Of a stretch of DNA of 64,000 nucleotides, positions 7,801 to 15,840 are shown in pieces. The position numbers and the translations under genes are program-made. The DNA is from an uncultured Alphaproteobacteria bacterium (GTDB taxonomy: Bacteria; Pseudomonadota; Alphaproteobacteria; Thalassobaculales; Thalassobaculaceae). The stretch is taken from positions 1 to 64,000 of the forward strand of contig CACITD010000002.1 in assembly GCA_902589475.1 (NCBI GenBank). Direction: 5' to 3'. Every line of letters starts with the position of its first letter. Within the stretch, counting starts at the first letter, position 1. Under the pieces are notes generated by a model that saw only the letters and a program-made list of their open reading frames with translations, made no database searches and had not been told where the DNA came from.

Positions 7801-8384
7801 TAAAACAGAGGCTAAACCAATACTCGCAACAAAATAACATGAAGCCAGCCTCAACCGCCGATGGTGAAAAATATGGTCGTTTAGTTGAGACAGAAGATGT
7901 TCTTTATTTTACATACGGCAGTCTAAAAAAAGGCTTTCCGAATTTTAATGACCATGCAGATATCCTTAATAACTTCATCGGAGAGGCTAAAACCCGACAG
8001 TCTTTCCCTCTCGTCGTACCCTTTGAGCCAAGCTGTACGAATCCACATTGTCCCTATCTTCACAGGATGGCCGCTCTGCTAGATATTCGAGGGAAAGGTC
8101 ACAGAATTAGGGGGGAGTTATATAGGATTAAAAGCGACAACCTACAAAAACTCGATAAATTAGAGGGTTATGTAGGACCTAATATGGACGAAAATATTTA
8201 TCTAAGAAAAAAAATTACCGTGCTTTTAGATAACGACATATGTGAGGCCTATACCTACTTTATTGCAGATACCGAGACACATCTTGACTTCCTAAAGCAA
8301 GGAACAGCAGAGATGATCAATAACTATAGCTTGGATATGGCAAAAGGAGAACTCAAACCCGGCTGGGAGGAGCCCTCAAAGTAA
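4818..8384 (+). CDS. Seven-part fusion: cNMP-like, PCS, PCS-like, glutaredoxin-like, Cys-decarboxylase flavoprotein, ankyrin, GGACT
   Basis: 1188 residues without a signal peptide or membrane segment, so cytosolic. Approximate domains: 35-125 cyclic-nucleotide-binding-like jelly roll (LYVVIAGAVSL). 138-320 phytochelatin-synthase (papain-like C83) domain with a plausible triad Cys145 (SCNIT), His257 (GGHFALI), Asp275 (MMDVHP). 345-530 a second copy with His463 and Asp500 but Leu355 in place of the nucleophile. 545-640 CGFS-glutaredoxin-like fold with WSYM at the active site and the cis-Pro TP at 606-607. 668-860 HFCD/PPCDC-type flavoprotein with His751, Asn804 and Met807 (PACNTNMW). About 905-985 ankyrin repeats (DSLLHYAA, SPLHVAM). 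1027-1180 AIG2/GGACT-type cyclotransferase with YGSLKKG and Glu1116. Inferred role: processing of glutathione or gamma-glutamyl-cysteinyl compounds; reaction unproven. Confidence 0.8.
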   Translation: MASEQQNLITQKHWEMVLDAIPEINHDAAQEDFQVLFRHSRLNAGDILPANGLYVVIAGAVSLKLNDEELMKAGPLDYFYEEYLLLDELNVEVSATALASTEVAFLSKEKWDTLEAKKRERCLSVFFGDLINIHKHEFQQPINSCNITAAALSLTGLGFPTEVDDIFKSCALPVSYVVNEGMTIGELYDVASSHIFAEGLRDEVGVELYYFDRDVINNEDLFKAITESNQIGGRNDILVANFAVGLAHGNEKLKGGHFALIAKCNKKTKLVHMMDVHPEKYGKIWITSIDRLYNAMTDHDTNAHRARGLIRFIRKSAVENRLDALAKSDCFPVNCTQYMDLTPEKRRHIFGRASLNMNSLYVLSMGLSFLDKHAIDVDEILAAANISYTKALSIETTAKQLAEIANEYLTHQEFSEVDCSYLNFEADEEKTKDVWFKEQLLKIANNPNAHILVNINYNDVLGHTAIGEVSSTYRETAPLTEFWVACIDYSYETDVVILADMSVASSQIWRAPRSKVFRGIKEAETLGLVLLEKANPDENPLEFNNIITQNKLVLFYNDDDPWSYMLKSVMSNIGITEIHLVDVSGLDMYSLNLKKKLAIHSGKERTPYLYFKGQCLGEVDDIITMVKNGDFQTLLNAEGLSVLMRNETPSLDNNIFSYPKGGLVEPRDGKHNVLLCCCGSSAADKIPELVERLVDAGHNVKLVPTNSSETFFRDFGMERILSKIKPSDIYRDDDEWNFRYTEFGMPVRAAHLALCDWADCVVVAPVSCNSMGKIANGVADNLLSSVFVAWQYQRKPVILCPACNTNMWNNITTQNNVTALKRLGATIEGPRSGILSNGRMGTGMMASVDEIISTLETEFLTLDDKAKTVMRWGKAAGESADPLNWRKIYRAIDEDIVGVNILDDENADSLLHYAAGGEGKVTESGIERGRAAIEPMKELIKRGININLRNDHYFSPLHVAMSSGSLQAVNILLDAGAEVSHSLKFMENADIPIEIKQRLNQYSQQNNMKPASTADGEKYGRLVETEDVLYFTYGSLKKGFPNFNDHADILNNFIGEAKTRQSFPLVVPFEPSCTNPHCPYLHRMAALLDIRGKGHRIRGELYRIKSDNLQKLDKLEGYVGPNMDENIYLRKKITVLLDNDICEAYTYFIADTETHLDFLKQGTAEMINNYSLDMAKGELKPGWEEPSK

Positions 8385-8588
8385 ATGAAGTTAATGAGTT
8401 TAACCCTGCTAAACTTGCCAAAATTTTCGGATCATTTTCTTAACGTCAATACAGCAAGCAAATAATTCCAAACTTAATTCTGGACAATAAAAATGCTAAA
8501 TGGAGGATGTTTCAAACTCTCACTAGTGCTGTGGTCCAGAAACTATGCTATTTTTCGACCAACTTAGCCTGTAATTGGAAGTAAGACC

Positions 8589-9788
8589 ATGCAATTTGCC
8601 AGTCGAATGAACCGGATAGAAACATCCGCCAGTGCAATGATGTCGCAAAAAGCAAGAGAAATGAAGCTTGAAGGACGGGATGTTATTGCGCTTAGCTCCG
8701 GACAACCTGACTTTCCAACGCCCTCACATATTATTGAAGCTGCAATGCAAGCAGCTAACAGAGGCGAAACAAAGTATACAACTATTAGTGGGAGTAATGA
8801 GCTCAAAGATGTAGTAGCTGAAAAATTCAAACGCGAAAATGATCTAGTGTTTGGACGCGACGAAATAATTATAGGTAATGGCTCCAAACAAGTAATCTAT
8901 AACGCCTTTATAGCAGGAACAGAAGCAGGCGGCGAAGTTATAATGCCGGCACCATTTTATGTTGCCTACATGGACATGATAAAATTTGCAGAAGCTACAC
9001 CGATAATTATACCCTGTACCGAAGAAGATGGTTTTAAGCTTAGACCTGACCAATTAGAAGCAGCAATTACAAAAAAAACTGAATGGTTATTGCTTAACTC
9101 CCCGAATAATCCAACAGGCGCCGTATATAACGAAAAAGAATTGCAAGCACTTGCTGATGTACTAGCCAAGTATCCCTACGTGAAGATTCTGACAGACGAC
9201 ATTTATGAACATATCCTCTTTGATAACGCCAAATTCAAAACAATCGTTAATGTAGCTCCCGAATTAAAGACACGCACAGTAATTGCAAATGGCGTTTCAA
9301 AATCATATGCCATGACTGGATGGCGGGTGGGTTATGCCGCTGCGCCTGCTGCTATGGTTAAAGAAATGACCAAATTACAATCCCTCGTTACTTCAGGTGC
9401 ATCTTCCATTAGCCAAGCTGCAGCTATCGCTGCATTAACTGGACCTCAAGAATTCATCGTTTCAAGATCAAAGTCTTTTCAGGAACGCCGAGATTTAGTC
9501 GTATCTATGATAAACCAGTCAGATGGTTTGAATTGTCCGACCCCCAGTGGAGCATTTTACGTATATCCTTCTTGCAAAGGCGTAATCGGTAAAAAGACAC
9601 CACAAGGTAAGCAAATAGCGACAGACCACGACTTTGTAAAATTCCTGCTCGAGTATCATAATGTGGCAACAGTTCATGGCGGAGCCTACGGGGTATCGCC
9701 ATATTTCAGGATCTCATATGCCTCCAGCATCGATGAGCTAACTGATGCATGCGAACGCATTCAACGCGCCTGCGCAGAGCTACAATGA
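8589..9788 (+). CDS. Class I PLP aminotransferase (aspartate aminotransferase-like)
   Basis: 399 residues, fold-type I. Visible motifs are SSGQPDFPTPSHI near the N-terminus, the NSPNNPTGAVY loop with the cofactor-contacting Asn, the DDIYEH strand, the PLP lysine in NGVSKSYAMTGWRVGY (about residue 239) and the substrate carboxylate arginine in YFRISYA near the C-terminus. This arrangement matches the alphaproteobacterial AatA-type aspartate/prephenate aminotransferases. A GGAAG ribosome site stands seven bases before the ATG. It follows the fusion gene by 204 bases in the same direction and is followed by an SDR after 42 bases, so those two may be cotranscribed. The amino donor cannot be fixed. 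Confidence 0.85.
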   Translation: MQFASRMNRIETSASAMMSQKAREMKLEGRDVIALSSGQPDFPTPSHIIEAAMQAANRGETKYTTISGSNELKDVVAEKFKRENDLVFGRDEIIIGNGSKQVIYNAFIAGTEAGGEVIMPAPFYVAYMDMIKFAEATPIIIPCTEEDGFKLRPDQLEAAITKKTEWLLLNSPNNPTGAVYNEKELQALADVLAKYPYVKILTDDIYEHILFDNAKFKTIVNVAPELKTRTVIANGVSKSYAMTGWRVGYAAAPAAMVKEMTKLQSLVTSGASSISQAAAIAALTGPQEFIVSRSKSFQERRDLVVSMINQSDGLNCPTPSGAFYVYPSCKGVIGKKTPQGKQIATDHDFVKFLLEYHNVATVHGGAYGVSPYFRISYASSIDELTDACERIQRACAELQ

Positions 9789-9830
9789 AAAATACCCCTC
9801 GCATAGTAATTAAAAGAAAGGCGAAACACG

Positions 9831-10643
9831 ATGAAACTTAATGATCAGGTGGCCCTTGTCACGGGAGCTGGAAGTGGAATTGGTGAGGCAATCGCCATTG
9901 GTTTTGCAAAAACTGGTGCCAAAGTTGTTTGTGCAGATAAAAATCTGACGGGGGCAGAGAAAACAGCAAACACGATTTTAAAAAATAATGGCAATGCTAT
10001 TGCGATCAAAGCAGATGTATCAAACCCAGCAGATTGCAACAGTCAAGTTGAGGCAACTATAGAAAATTTTGGCACCATAGATATTTTGGTTAACAACGCA
10101 GGCGTAGGTTTTCACCGTTTGTTTATCGATACTACTCTAGAGGATTGGAACCGCGTTATCGGGATTAATTTGACAGGTAGCTTTTTGACCGCCCAAGCAG
10201 CAACTAAGGAGATGATCAAAAACCATGGTGGAAAGATAATTAATATTGGTTCAATTTCTGGTCAAAGAGGTGGGACCGGCAGGGCTGCTTATGGCGCGTC
10301 TAAAGCAGGCCTCATGCAACTTACAAGAGTGATGTCGGTAGAGCTTGCGCCACTAGGAATTGCTGTTAACGCTATTGCTCCAGGTCCAATACAAACGCCA
10401 TTGACTAATCACGGACCAGAACAGAAGAAGGCGTACCTCGATAGGATCCCCGCCCGCACTTATGGAGATACTGACGCGATAACAGCTGCTACTATTTTCT
10501 TGGCATCGAAAGAGGCTCAGTTTATTCATGGCACTACCCTCAATGTCGATGGTGGTTTTAATGCAGCTGGTCTTATATTCAGTACTGATGAAATGCTCAG
10601 CTACGAAAGCGGCCCCGCAGATTCGTGGTCTAAGCCCTCTTAA
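9831..10643 (+). CDS. Classical short-chain dehydrogenase/reductase
   Basis: 270 residues with all classical SDR marks: VTGAGSGIGEAIA cofactor motif, CADKN after strand two, NNAG, the INIGSIS catalytic Ser strand, YGASKAG active site and the IAPGPIQTPL loop. An acidic residue after strand two favours NAD(H). It starts 42 bases after the aminotransferase with an AAAGG ribosome site and ends convergently with the metallo-hydrolase gene 29 bases further on. It resembles 3-oxoacyl reductases and sugar or polyol dehydrogenases alike, so no substrate is proposed. Confidence 0.85.
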   Translation: MKLNDQVALVTGAGSGIGEAIAIGFAKTGAKVVCADKNLTGAEKTANTILKNNGNAIAIKADVSNPADCNSQVEATIENFGTIDILVNNAGVGFHRLFIDTTLEDWNRVIGINLTGSFLTAQAATKEMIKNHGGKIINIGSISGQRGGTGRAAYGASKAGLMQLTRVMSVELAPLGIAVNAIAPGPIQTPLTNHGPEQKKAYLDRIPARTYGDTDAITAATIFLASKEAQFIHGTTLNVDGGFNAAGLIFSTDEMLSYESGPADSWSKPS

Positions 10644-10672
10644 AAAAATGAGAACTTTACTTAGAGGACCCT

Positions 10673-11539
10673 TTAAATCTCAAAACTCCAGCTTTCAGGT
10701 ATTATACGATAGGCTCCATCCTCAACCTTCACATATGAAAAACCGGGGAAGTGCAAGTGCATACCGGCTACCAAAATTCTGTCTTGAGAAACCATATCGA
10801 AAGTGCGCCGTCTAGCTAGTACCGCCGCTTCAGGATCTGTGTCAAAGGCCATGGTGACTTCTGGCTTTTTCATCTGAATATCGGGGACGTGGCATATATC
10901 TCCCCAGATCAAAAGTGAGTGCTTACCGGACTCTATAAGATACCCTGTGTGCCCAGGCGTATGGCCTGAAAGATCAATTGCGCGTACGCCTGGCAAAACT
11001 TCTCCCAGCGCATTTTTCCTTCTGTCCATGTATGGTGCTATTTGTTTTCTTGCCTCACGGAAATACCGTTCCCGCTGACTTTCATTGGCCGCCGACATGG
11101 CCGCATCATCGTGCCAATGGTCAACGTCACGTTCTGAAACAACAAGTTCAGCGTTTTCAAAAAATCTATTACCATCAACATCTAACAAACCATTTGAATG
11201 ATCAGGATGCATATGTGTTAAAAGTATAGAAGCAATTTCGTTGGGATTAATGTTAACTAAGTCGAGAAAATATGGCATTTTTCCGAGTGTTTTCCCCATC
11301 GTTTCGCCAGAACCAGTATCGATAATGGCAACCGTATCGGCACTTTGGATCAAATAACAATTGACTGATATTCTTGGAGGAGCAATTTGAAAACTCTCCT
11401 TCAAAATACGTTCAGCCTCATTTTCTTGGATATTTTGAAGAACACCATAAGGCGCATCTATAAAACCGTCCGATATGGCTGTGACAAGGATATCGCCAAT
11501 TTTACGATGATAAATTCCTGGCGTGTGTGTATAACTCAT
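10673..11539 (-). CDS. Metallo-beta-lactamase-fold hydrolase
   Basis: 288 residues. The di-metal site is clear: LLTHMHPDHSNG (His109, His111, Asp113, His114), GHTPGHTGYL carrying the next His and WGDICH with the bridging Asp. IIDTGSG precedes the first metal motif as usual. The arrangement resembles quorum-quenching lactonase and MBL-fold hydrolases of the AttM/YcbL kind, but the family includes glyoxalase II-like and other esterases, so the substrate is open. No signal peptide is seen. It is divergent from the methyltransferase gene with a 121-base gap. Confidence 0.85.
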   Translation of the reverse strand: MSYTHTPGIYHRKIGDILVTAISDGFIDAPYGVLQNIQENEAERILKESFQIAPPRISVNCYLIQSADTVAIIDTGSGETMGKTLGKMPYFLDLVNINPNEIASILLTHMHPDHSNGLLDVDGNRFFENAELVVSERDVDHWHDDAAMSAANESQRERYFREARKQIAPYMDRRKNALGEVLPGVRAIDLSGHTPGHTGYLIESGKHSLLIWGDICHVPDIQMKKPEVTMAFDTDPEAAVLARRRTFDMVSQDRILVAGMHLHFPGFSYVKVEDGAYRIIPESWSFEI

Positions 11540-11660
11540 ATCTATGTGAAAACTTTCTGCTTTGGCACAAACGGAACGTAAAATGACTCATTCTAAAAAC
11601 AGATAGACTAACATACGGTTCAAATTTTTGTGTAATTAGTTTTATAGCATTTGAAATATC

Positions 11661-12347
11661 ATGGAACTGCCTTTCTTGAGTGACGAAGACCTTTTCGAAA
11701 ACTGCCCTCCTCAAACAGTGTGTTCAGTTTGTGGGTCGAATGAAATTCGACCCTTTATGCTTGTTGGTGATAAATATTATTGGACATGCAATGTTTGCAA
11801 AGCCCGTATTTTAAGTTGTAAACACTGGCTTTCAAAAGAAGAAGAATTCAAGTACTACCAAACTCACCAAAATATATCTAGCGACCCAGCTTACCAGGAG
11901 TTTGCAGCCCAACTTGCATTGCCTATTTTAGACAAGTTAGTTCCTAATAGCAGCGGTTTAGATTTTGGTTGCGGTCCTGACTCTGCACTAAGCGCGATTT
12001 TGAGACAACACGGTCATAATATGACTTTATACGATCCGTTTTTTTTTCCCGCTAAAAAATCTTTGAAAAAAACCTACGACTTTATTGTGTGTTCAGAAGC
12101 TGCGGAGCATTTTCATCAACCGGCAAAAGAGTTTAAAAAGTTTAATAGTTTGCTAAACGAAAACGGCTGGCTCGGTATAATGACTAATTTCCAAACCGAA
12201 AATGCTCGGTTCAAAAATTGGCATTATCGTCGTGACCCAACCCATGTTGTTTTCTACAGGAAGGAGACATTTGAAGTAATAGGAAAACAATTCAGATGGG
12301 CAGCCTATTTCCCATCGCGGAATGTAGTAATTTTTCAAAAGATATGA
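11661..12347 (+). CDS. Class I SAM-dependent methyltransferase with N-terminal zinc-ribbon-like segment
   Basis: 228 residues. Residues 20-50 hold two CxxC pairs (CSVCGS and CNVCKA) about 20 residues apart, giving a likely zinc ribbon. The SAM fold follows: LDFGCGPDSALS (motif I, about residues 104-115), an acidic residue at the end of strand two (TLYDPF), and SEAAEHFHQP as post-motif region. The pairing of a zinc-binding N-terminus with this SAM domain resembles methyltransferases acting on sugars or on small RNA or protein substrates. It stands alone between two minus-strand genes and ends convergently 21 bases before the carbamoylase. Confidence 0.75.
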   Translation: MELPFLSDEDLFENCPPQTVCSVCGSNEIRPFMLVGDKYYWTCNVCKARILSCKHWLSKEEEFKYYQTHQNISSDPAYQEFAAQLALPILDKLVPNSSGLDFGCGPDSALSAILRQHGHNMTLYDPFFFPAKKSLKKTYDFIVCSEAAEHFHQPAKEFKKFNSLLNENGWLGIMTNFQTENARFKNWHYRRDPTHVVFYRKETFEVIGKQFRWAAYFPSRNVVIFQKI

Positions 12348-12368
12348 CTAGCATTGTAGGAATTCTTC

Positions 12369-13616
12369 TCATTCAACAATTTCTGCTGTCTCTACAACTG
12401 CCTGGAACAGAACATTAGCTCCAGCCGTAGCCCACTCTGGGTGAATTTCTTCAGCCTCATTGTGAGACAAACCATCTACGCATGGGCACATAATCATAGC
12501 GGTCGGTGCGACGCGATTTATCCAACAAGCATCGTGCCCGGCGCCTGAAACAAGATCTCGATGTGAATATCCTAATTTGGTTGCGGCATCCCTCACACGC
12601 CCTACACAATCTTGGTCAAAAGTAACTGGATCAAAACCACCCACACTTTCGATCTCCATATCTAATCCAATTTTGTTTGCGATATCCTTGCCACCTTGCT
12701 CTAGTTGTTCCTTCATCGCTTCCAGGACACCTTTTTCCGGATGTCTAAAGTCTACGGTGAATATTGCTTTCCCAGGAATAATATTTCGTGAGTTCGGAAA
12801 TATTTCGCAGTGCCCAATTGCCCCAACAGCAAGGGGCGCATTAGCTAGGGCTATGTCGTTTACCAATTGCGTAATTTGCGCCATTCCTAGCCCGGCATTT
12901 ATTCTCATGGGCATAGGCGTAGATCCAGTGTGGCTCTCCTTGCCGGTAAGCGTAATCTGCAACCAACTTAACCCTTGTCCATGAGTAACCACTCCAATTT
13001 GTTTTTTTTCTTTCTCTAATATTGGTCCCTGTTCGATATGGAGTTCAAAAAAAGCATGCATTTTACGAGAACCAACTTCCTCGTCTCCCACCCAACCGAT
13101 GCGCTCCAACTCTTGGCCAAACGTCTTACCGGTCGCATCTTGACGTTCGTAGGCCCAGTCAAGCGTATGAACACCAGCAAAAACTCCAGACGCCACCATC
13201 GCAGGCGGGAAACGCGTCCCTTCCTCGTTTGTAAAATTTACGATAACAATTGGGCGCTTTGTTTTAACCCCTGTTTCATTTAACGTTCTTACGATTTCTA
13301 AACCCGCTAGGACCCCCAAAATACCATCATACTTCCCACCTGTTGGTTGAGTATCCAGATGACTCCCAACGTAAACAGGCAGAGCATCGGGGTCAGTACC
13401 TTGTCTTGTTGCAAACATACTCCCCATTTTATCTACGGAAACAGTCATATCAGCTTGTTCACACCAACGCTTAAATAAGTGGCGCCCCTCAGAGTCTTCG
13501 TCAGTTAACGCCTGTCTGTTATTGCCGCCAGCTACACCAGGCCCAATCTTTGCCATCTGCATAAGAGAGTCCCACAATCGATCACCATTTGTCCTTAAAT
13601 TATTTTTTTGATCCAC
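12369..13616 (-). CDS. M20-family Zn hydrolase (allantoate amidohydrolase / N-carbamoyl-amino-acid hydrolase type)
   Basis: 415 residues, matching the hydantoinase/carbamoylase family. Metal-binding motifs in order: GSHLDTQPTGGKYDG (His and the bridging Asp), FTNEEGTRFPP (catalytic Glu pair), ELHIEQGPILE (His), and GAGHDACW plus DGLSHNEAEE (C-terminal His). GKESHTGSTPMPMR marks the lid or dimerisation domain. Members hydrolyse the carbamoyl or amide group of allantoate, ureidopropionate or N-carbamoyl amino acids in purine, pyrimidine or hydantoin use. No other gene of those pathways is adjacent. Confidence 0.85.
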   Translation of the reverse strand: MDQKNNLRTNGDRLWDSLMQMAKIGPGVAGGNNRQALTDEDSEGRHLFKRWCEQADMTVSVDKMGSMFATRQGTDPDALPVYVGSHLDTQPTGGKYDGILGVLAGLEIVRTLNETGVKTKRPIVIVNFTNEEGTRFPPAMVASGVFAGVHTLDWAYERQDATGKTFGQELERIGWVGDEEVGSRKMHAFFELHIEQGPILEKEKKQIGVVTHGQGLSWLQITLTGKESHTGSTPMPMRINAGLGMAQITQLVNDIALANAPLAVGAIGHCEIFPNSRNIIPGKAIFTVDFRHPEKGVLEAMKEQLEQGGKDIANKIGLDMEIESVGGFDPVTFDQDCVGRVRDAATKLGYSHRDLVSGAGHDACWINRVAPTAMIMCPCVDGLSHNEAEEIHPEWATAGANVLFQAVVETAEIVE

Positions 13617-13998
13617 GGCAACATCCCTCTGATTTTTCTCTGCGGGTTACACCCAACAACATCTACTAACTTTTAAATTATTCGCACTTTTGAGAAGATC
13701 CCTGTTTGTTTTAAAAAAATATACTAAATGCCCGATTTAATAACCAGAAATATTAAAAGACACCATCATCTCACTTTGTCACACCTCGTGAGGTAGAATT
13801 TTGGCTGCTGCTCTCTCTCCTCCCCTTTTCATTTGACTATCTACTAGAGAAATGCGTTATGTACGGGAAGATGCGAAAAATCTGCCCGACTAGTTTATCG
13901 TCAAACGATAAATGCTGTTTGGTCTAAATCCAAATTTATCTCGAAAATGACCAATCAAAAAAGATAAAAAAACGTCAAACCTTTTAGAAAGCCTGCTC
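13617..13998. other. 382-base leader region before the RNA helicase gene
   Basis: The region separates the divergent hydrolase and helicase genes and holds no credible ORF. It contains two short inverted repeats: ACCTC-GT-GAGGT at 13783-13794, and TTTATCG-TCAAA-CGATAAA at 13894-13912. The second lies close enough to the helicase start to form a hairpin in a long 5' UTR. The CGATAA core also appears in the repeat at 3201-3239. Confidence 0.4.
13894..13912 (+). promoter_or_regulatory. Hairpin or operator in the helicase leader
   Basis: Perfect 7-bp arms TTTATCG and CGATAAA around a 5-base loop, 87 bases before the GTG start of the helicase. It could be a DNA operator or an mRNA hairpin; cold-regulated helicase leaders are known in other bacteria, but nothing here proves that. 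Confidence 0.35.
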
Positions 13999-15222
13999 GT
14001 GCACAAAACAACTTTTAATTGCCTCGGACTGACTAAGCGCATTGTACAGACCTTAAAAAAACAGCAATATGCTTTTCCTACACCAATACAAGAGAAAGCT
14101 ATCCCACTCCTTATTGAACGAAACGACCTTTTGGGAATTGCACAGACGGGCACGGGAAAAACAGCTGCATTTGGCCTTCCTATTCTCCATCACTTGAGCT
14201 TGGAAGAAAAGAGACCCGTGGCGAAATCTACCCGTGCTCTTATACTTGCACCTACACGCGAACTAGCAGTGCAAATAGGTGACGCATTAAAGGTGTACGG
14301 ACGAGACATTCCCTTAAGACACACCGTTGTTTTTGGAGGCGTAGGGCAAAATGCGCAAGTCACGGCCATGAGACGCGGCGTAGATATTTTAGTTGCGACC
14401 CCCGGACGTCTTTTGGATCTCTTTAATCAAAAACACATACGACTTGATTTTGTAAGTTATTTTGTCCTCGATGAAGCCGACAGAATGTTAGATATGGGAT
14501 TCATACACGACGTTCAGAAAATTACAGCTTTACTGCCCACTGAAAGGCAAACACTTTTATTTTCAGCCACAATGCCGCCAGGAGTAATCCGTTTGGCTAA
14601 TAAAATTCTGCATAACCCCAAAGAAGTGTCTGTTGCGCCAACTGCTACCCCTGTCAAAACGGTTGAACAAAAAGTTATATTCATAGATCGAGAGAAAAAA
14701 AGAAGTTGCCTTGTAAAACTTCTGCAAGAGGCGACGTTTGATCGAGTCATTGTATTCACAAGGACTAAGCACAAAGCAGGAAAACTTGCAGAACAACTTA
14801 CTAAGTCTGGAATAAAAAGCGATTCTCTACATGGAGATAAGTCACAGTCCGCTAGACAGAAGGCCCTAGATTTATTTAAGTCCGGAAAAGTTAGCGTGTT
14901 AGTCGCAACTGACATAGCATCCCGCGGAATAGACGTCGATGACGTGACACACGTGATAAATTATGAGCTGCCAATGGTACCTGAGGACTATGTCCACAGG
15001 ATCGGAAGAACAGCAAGAGCTGGCGCATCAGGTTCTGCGCTTTCATTATGTGATAAAAGCGAAATCCCTCATTTAACAAAAATTGAACAGCTCATAAAAA
15101 CAAAGATCGAAATTCTAGAAGGCGAAAGACCTCAATCGGACCCCCCCGAGAGATCCGGAAAAATTAGTAAAAAGAAAAGGAAGAAACGGAAAAAGTCTTT
15201 CAAAAAAATAGTTAACTTTTAA
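13999..15222 (+). CDS. rhlE: DEAD-box ATP-dependent RNA helicase, RhlE-like
   Basis: 407 residues with every DEAD-box motif: the PTPIQ Q-motif, AQTGTGKT (I), PTRELA (Ia), TPGRLLD (Ib), DEAD (II), SATMP (III), VFTRTK (IV), TDIASRGIDV (V) and HRIGRTARAG (VI). The C-terminal tail is short and very basic (KISKKKRKKRKK), a common RNA-binding extension. The start is taken as GTG at 13999: the frame is closed upstream by a stop at 13948, no ATG lies between, and the Q-motif spacing fits. Only a weak GAAAG ribosome site is visible. Expected role: RNA duplex remodelling in ribosome assembly or mRNA decay. Confidence 0.9.
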   Translation: MHKTTFNCLGLTKRIVQTLKKQQYAFPTPIQEKAIPLLIERNDLLGIAQTGTGKTAAFGLPILHHLSLEEKRPVAKSTRALILAPTRELAVQIGDALKVYGRDIPLRHTVVFGGVGQNAQVTAMRRGVDILVATPGRLLDLFNQKHIRLDFVSYFVLDEADRMLDMGFIHDVQKITALLPTERQTLLFSATMPPGVIRLANKILHNPKEVSVAPTATPVKTVEQKVIFIDREKKRSCLVKLLQEATFDRVIVFTRTKHKAGKLAEQLTKSGIKSDSLHGDKSQSARQKALDLFKSGKVSVLVATDIASRGIDVDDVTHVINYELPMVPEDYVHRIGRTARAGASGSALSLCDKSEIPHLTKIEQLIKTKIEILEGERPQSDPPERSGKISKKKRKKRKKSFKKIVNF

Positions 15223-15308
15223 TTTTTTTTATATACTCTTTCTCTTAAACTAAAGTGGAAGTTTTAACACACGACTAAAGTCGAAGTAACGTTGAGAGAG
15301 GTATTGAG

Positions 15309-15818
15309 ATGAGCTATACGCTAAACCAATTCGCTGACGACTGTCGCGAAGCTTTACAAGCAGATCCTGGAGACAAGGGTTTAGAAAAGGTGAGGCAGGC
15401 GGTGTCGAAAGCCTGCAATGATCAAGATTTTATTTCACAGCATTTAGGCCCGGAAAATGATGAGCCACGGAAAATATTATATGAAGACCCCAATCTGGGG
15501 TTTTGCATATTAGCTCATGTTTATACCGGTGAGCGTGGCAGTCCTCCTCACGACCATGGCCCCAGTTGGGCAGTATATGGACAAGCTGCTGGCAAGACGG
15601 AGATGACAGACTGGAAATGTCTTAAGAAGCCAACGTCGGATGAGCCGGGGCTGGTGGAAAAAGTAAAGACATATACTTTAGAGCCTGGTATGGCTTACGC
15701 CTACAAAATTGGCGATTTACATTCACCCTACCGAAAGGATACAACAAAATTAATTCGTGTAGAGGGTATTAACATGGATAATGTTACCCGCGATACTTAC
15801 ATGGTGGCGCCAGATTAA
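15309..15818 (+). CDS. Cupin protein resembling thiol dioxygenases
   Basis: 169 residues. An alpha-helical N-terminus (about 1-55) is followed by a cupin barrel. The metal motif is PPHDHGPSWAVYG (His81, His83), a Glu at position 98 follows, and a third His lies in GDLHSP (His138). The His-x-His plus distal His pattern and spacing resemble the three-histidine iron site of cysteine and mercaptopropionate dioxygenases, though overall similarity is weak and many cupins share these marks. GAGAGAGG serves as ribosome site. It ends 22 bases from the convergent TauD/TfdA gene. Confidence 0.6.
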   Translation: MSYTLNQFADDCREALQADPGDKGLEKVRQAVSKACNDQDFISQHLGPENDEPRKILYEDPNLGFCILAHVYTGERGSPPHDHGPSWAVYGQAAGKTEMTDWKCLKKPTSDEPGLVEKVKTYTLEPGMAYAYKIGDLHSPYRKDTTKLIRVEGINMDNVTRDTYMVAPD

Positions 15819-15840
15819 ATTAGGGAAACACAGCCTGGCG

